A stretch of 64,000 bases of DNA, taken from the NCBI RefSeq assembly GCF_008831285.2, contig NC_045140.1, forward strand, positions 12,832,505-12,896,504, read 5' to 3'. The DNA comes from Nymphaea colorata (Eukaryota; Streptophyta; Magnoliopsida; Nymphaeales; Nymphaeaceae). Every line of letters starts with the position of its first letter. Positions within the stretch are counted from its first letter, which is position 1. A model generated the notes under the pieces. It worked only from the letters and a program-made list of their open reading frames with translations, did no database searches and was not told the origin of the DNA. Position numbers and translations under genes: made by a program. Below are positions 62,212 through 64,000 of the stretch, one piece after another.

Positions 62212-62595
62212 TAAGGCTGGGCATCGGGCCGGGCCGGGCCGGGCCGGCCCGATAACAAAGGAAAAATTAAAGCCCGGCAATAGAAACGGGCCGGCCCGAA
62301 GCCCGGCCCGTTTCTAGATGGGCCGGGCCGGGCTTATGTTATTACGGGCCTCGGGCTTCAGTTTATGCCCGAGGCCCGGCCCAGCCCGATTGTTAACGGG
62401 CCGGGCTTTGAAACGGGCCTATGATTAAAAAATTAAAGCCAACACCAAAGCAGCAACGCTGCTATTTGGTTAGCTTCAGCTGACCAATTCAATACGCTGG
62501 AATGAGCAAGTTACAAAGCAAAAGACCAATTCAATAAGCTGGAATGAAACGTGATTAATAAGCAGTAACAGAAATAAAAAGCTTCAAATATAAAA

Positions 62596-62720
62596 GCATT
62601 CAACGGTTCAATGTAATTTAACAAGCAGTAATAGAAAGCATTCAACGGTTCAATATGATTTAACAAGCAGTAATAGAAGCATTCAATGGTTCAATGTGAT
62701 TTAACAATCAATGGGCCTGC
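62596..62720. repeat. Tandem repeat, 41-42 bp unit, three copies
   Basis: GCATTCAACGGTTCAATGTAATTT... starts at 62596, 62638 and 62679. Unit spacing 42 and 41 bp. It lies in the 3' non-coding part of the hAT element. A second set with a unit of about 85-95 bp (CACTAACAAAT-TGAATAACC-TCTAA...) follows at 62735-62935. Confidence 0.88.
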
Positions 62721-63308
62721 TTACATAAGTTTCACTAACAAATTTGAATAACCTTCTAAGTTGGAAGAACAAATGAAAATCACTTAATTAGTGGCCTAGT
62801 TACATATGTTTCAGTTTTCACTAACAAATCTGAATAACCCTCTAACTCTAAGGGATCTATAGACAAATGAAAATCACTTAATCAATGGCCTATTTACATG
62901 TTTCACTAACAAATATGAATGACCCTCTATGTTCACCATGATTGCAGCCCTCCTCTATGTCCACCATGATTGCAGTCCTGCTGCTCCTGCACAGCTGCAC
63001 TTGCAATGGCCCAATGACAAACTTGGATTTCACCTACAAGAGCAACGGTAGGAAACACAAGTAAAAATTAATTCAATAAAACCTACACATATAAAAGGTT
63101 ATGTTATATGGACATGCTAATTTGAAATATGAATGAAATGTTATAACATTTTACCACAACGAAATATGAATCATGCTAATTCGTTTCCAGAAGAGTCCTC
63201 CTTATTTTCAAAACTACAAAAGACACATCACCACAAGCAAACTACAATGTTAGTATATCATACAAAACAAAAGGAATGAGCAAATTTCAACATTAAACAA
63301 TGAACATC

Positions 63309-64000
63309 TTACATTTCGCATGAGTTATCTTCATCACGAATCCAACTCTGTGTACAAACTAGTGCTTCAACAGTTTCAGGAGTGGTAGAACATCGATAAT
63401 CATTAATGATTCTTCCAGCTGTACTGAATGAAGACTCAGATGCAACCGTGGATATAGGGATTGCCAATATATCTCGAGCCATTTTGGATAAAACTTTATA
63501 TTTACTTTCATTTACCTTCCACCAATTTAATATACAAAAGTTTTCATTGGGCCGAGGTCGTTCTATTGGATCAGTTAAATATGCTTCCAGATCTGTGCGA
63601 GGTACTTGAGGAGATACAGAACTCATGTAATATGTGAAGAAGGCATCTCTTGAAAAAGCTGAAGGTCTCTCTTCTTCAAATTCCACATTGGTGTTGTTTG
63701 CATTCTCATTTTCTTCATCATATGTTGCATACACATTTTTGTACTCAGCATACAATTCATGAAGACTTCTCTCTACTTTTTCATATTGTACCATTGCATC
63801 ATGTTCATTTAAATTCTCAAGCACATACTTCAAATATCCCAATTTGGACCTGGGATCTAAGACAAATGCAATTGCAAAGAGGACATTGTAGTCATTTTTC
63901 CAATATTTGTCAAATTTTTCTTGCATTTTGATGGCTAATGATCTTATATAATCATTGCCTGCCACACTATGTGTATGCAAATGGTTGCGTACCTTCTGTA
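63309..64000 (-). CDS. hAT transposase, C-terminal part (RICESLEEPER/DAYSLEEPER-like)
   Basis: Open from the right edge to TAA at 63311-63309, about 230 codons. Motifs in order: IRSLAIKMQEKFDKYW, AFVLDPRSKLGYLKYVLE (the conserved VLDPR-K block of the RNase-H-like domain), YLTDPIERP, then the hAT C-terminal dimerisation domain LNWWKVNESKYKVLSKMARD, ILAIPISTVASESSFSTAGR and EALVCTQSWIRDE. This is the catalytic-to-dimerisation end of a plant Ac-like hAT transposase, which cuts and pastes its own element in the nucleus. No stop or frameshift appears in the visible part, so the copy may be recent or domesticated. The N-terminal BED zinc finger would lie to the right. The GC-rich terminus 1.1 kb downstream argues for a transposon rather than a domesticated gene. 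Confidence 0.93.
   Translation of the reverse strand, partial: QKVRNHLHTHSVAGNDYIRSLAIKMQEKFDKYWKNDYNVLFAIAFVLDPRSKLGYLKYVLENLNEHDAMVQYEKVERSLHELYAEYKNVYATYDEENENANNTNVEFEEERPSAFSRDAFFTYYMSSVSPQVPRTDLEAYLTDPIERPRPNENFCILNWWKVNESKYKVLSKMARDILAIPISTVASESSFSTAGRIINDYRCSTTPETVEALVCTQSWIRDEDNSCEM

Larger units (their letters stand above)
62212..64000 (-). mobile_element. hAT transposon, 3' part (runs off right edge)
   Basis: The left end TAAGGCTGGGCATCGGGCC at 62212 matches the termini of the hAT MITE at 2019-2373 in form. Directly inside are GC-rich inverted words (GGGCCGGGCC, CGGGCCGGCCCG, AAGCCCGGCCCGTTTC) up to about 62425. The transposase C-terminus lies at 63309-64000 on the minus strand. 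Between them are two sets of short tandem repeats. The 5' end and second TIR are beyond the window. Confidence 0.82.

Overview
The window looks like nuclear DNA from a flowering plant. The evidence is spliced plant gene segments with GT-AG introns, an intronless plant-type ribonucleotide reductase small-subunit gene, and a dense mix of Copia, Ty3/gypsy (Tat-lineage), TRIM, LINE and hAT elements with many AT, AC and AG microsatellites. I cannot name the species. The DNA is AT-rich except over gene 5' ends and hAT termini.

Layout, left to right. 1-260: the 3' end of a Copia element and the start of its LTR. 2.0-2.4 kb: a compact hAT-type MITE with an 8-bp target duplication. 3.19-4.10 kb (+): the last four exons of a uridine kinase-like/uracil phosphoribosyltransferase gene, with its 5' exons not visible. 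4.80-5.16 kb (-): the last two exons of an AAA-ATPase gene (plant At1g50140/At3g19740-like group), facing the previous gene tail to tail and carrying an apparent frameshift. 9.5-12.0 kb (-): exon-like sequence and a GC-rich patch that may be a gene I do not recognise. 15.9-19.7 kb: sequence resembling a long LTR. 23.86-24.30 kb: a TRIM element. 25.3-27.8 kb (-): a 5'-truncated Copia element, abutted by a roughly 163-bp tandem repeat.

29.6-42.6 kb is a large decayed Tat-lineage Ty3/gypsy locus. It has a roughly 3-kb LTR, a PBS-like site, an upstream extra-ORF region, gag, an RT remnant, RNase H, a second RNase H and a broken integrase. It is closed on the right not by a direct LTR but by an inverted copy of the LTR, so the locus is a 13-kb imperfect palindrome.

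45.40-46.40 kb (-) holds the only complete ordinary gene, RNR2 (R2 subunit), with a promoter containing TATA and E2F-like sites.

50.19-60.99 kb is a complete but degenerate Copia element bounded by matching AGCTG target duplications. It has 5' and 3' LTRs, a tRNA-iMet PBS, gag, zinc knuckle, RT, RNase H and PPT. It is interrupted by several kilobases of foreign DNA, including a probable LTR and a LINE zf-RVT fragment. 62.21-64.00 kb (-) is the 3' part of an autonomous hAT element that runs off the right edge.

The genes do not form a functional cluster. UPRT (pyrimidine salvage) and RNR2 (dNTP supply) are both nucleotide-metabolism genes, but nothing in the sequence links them. I found no convincing new biological system. 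The most unusual structure is the palindromic Tat locus.
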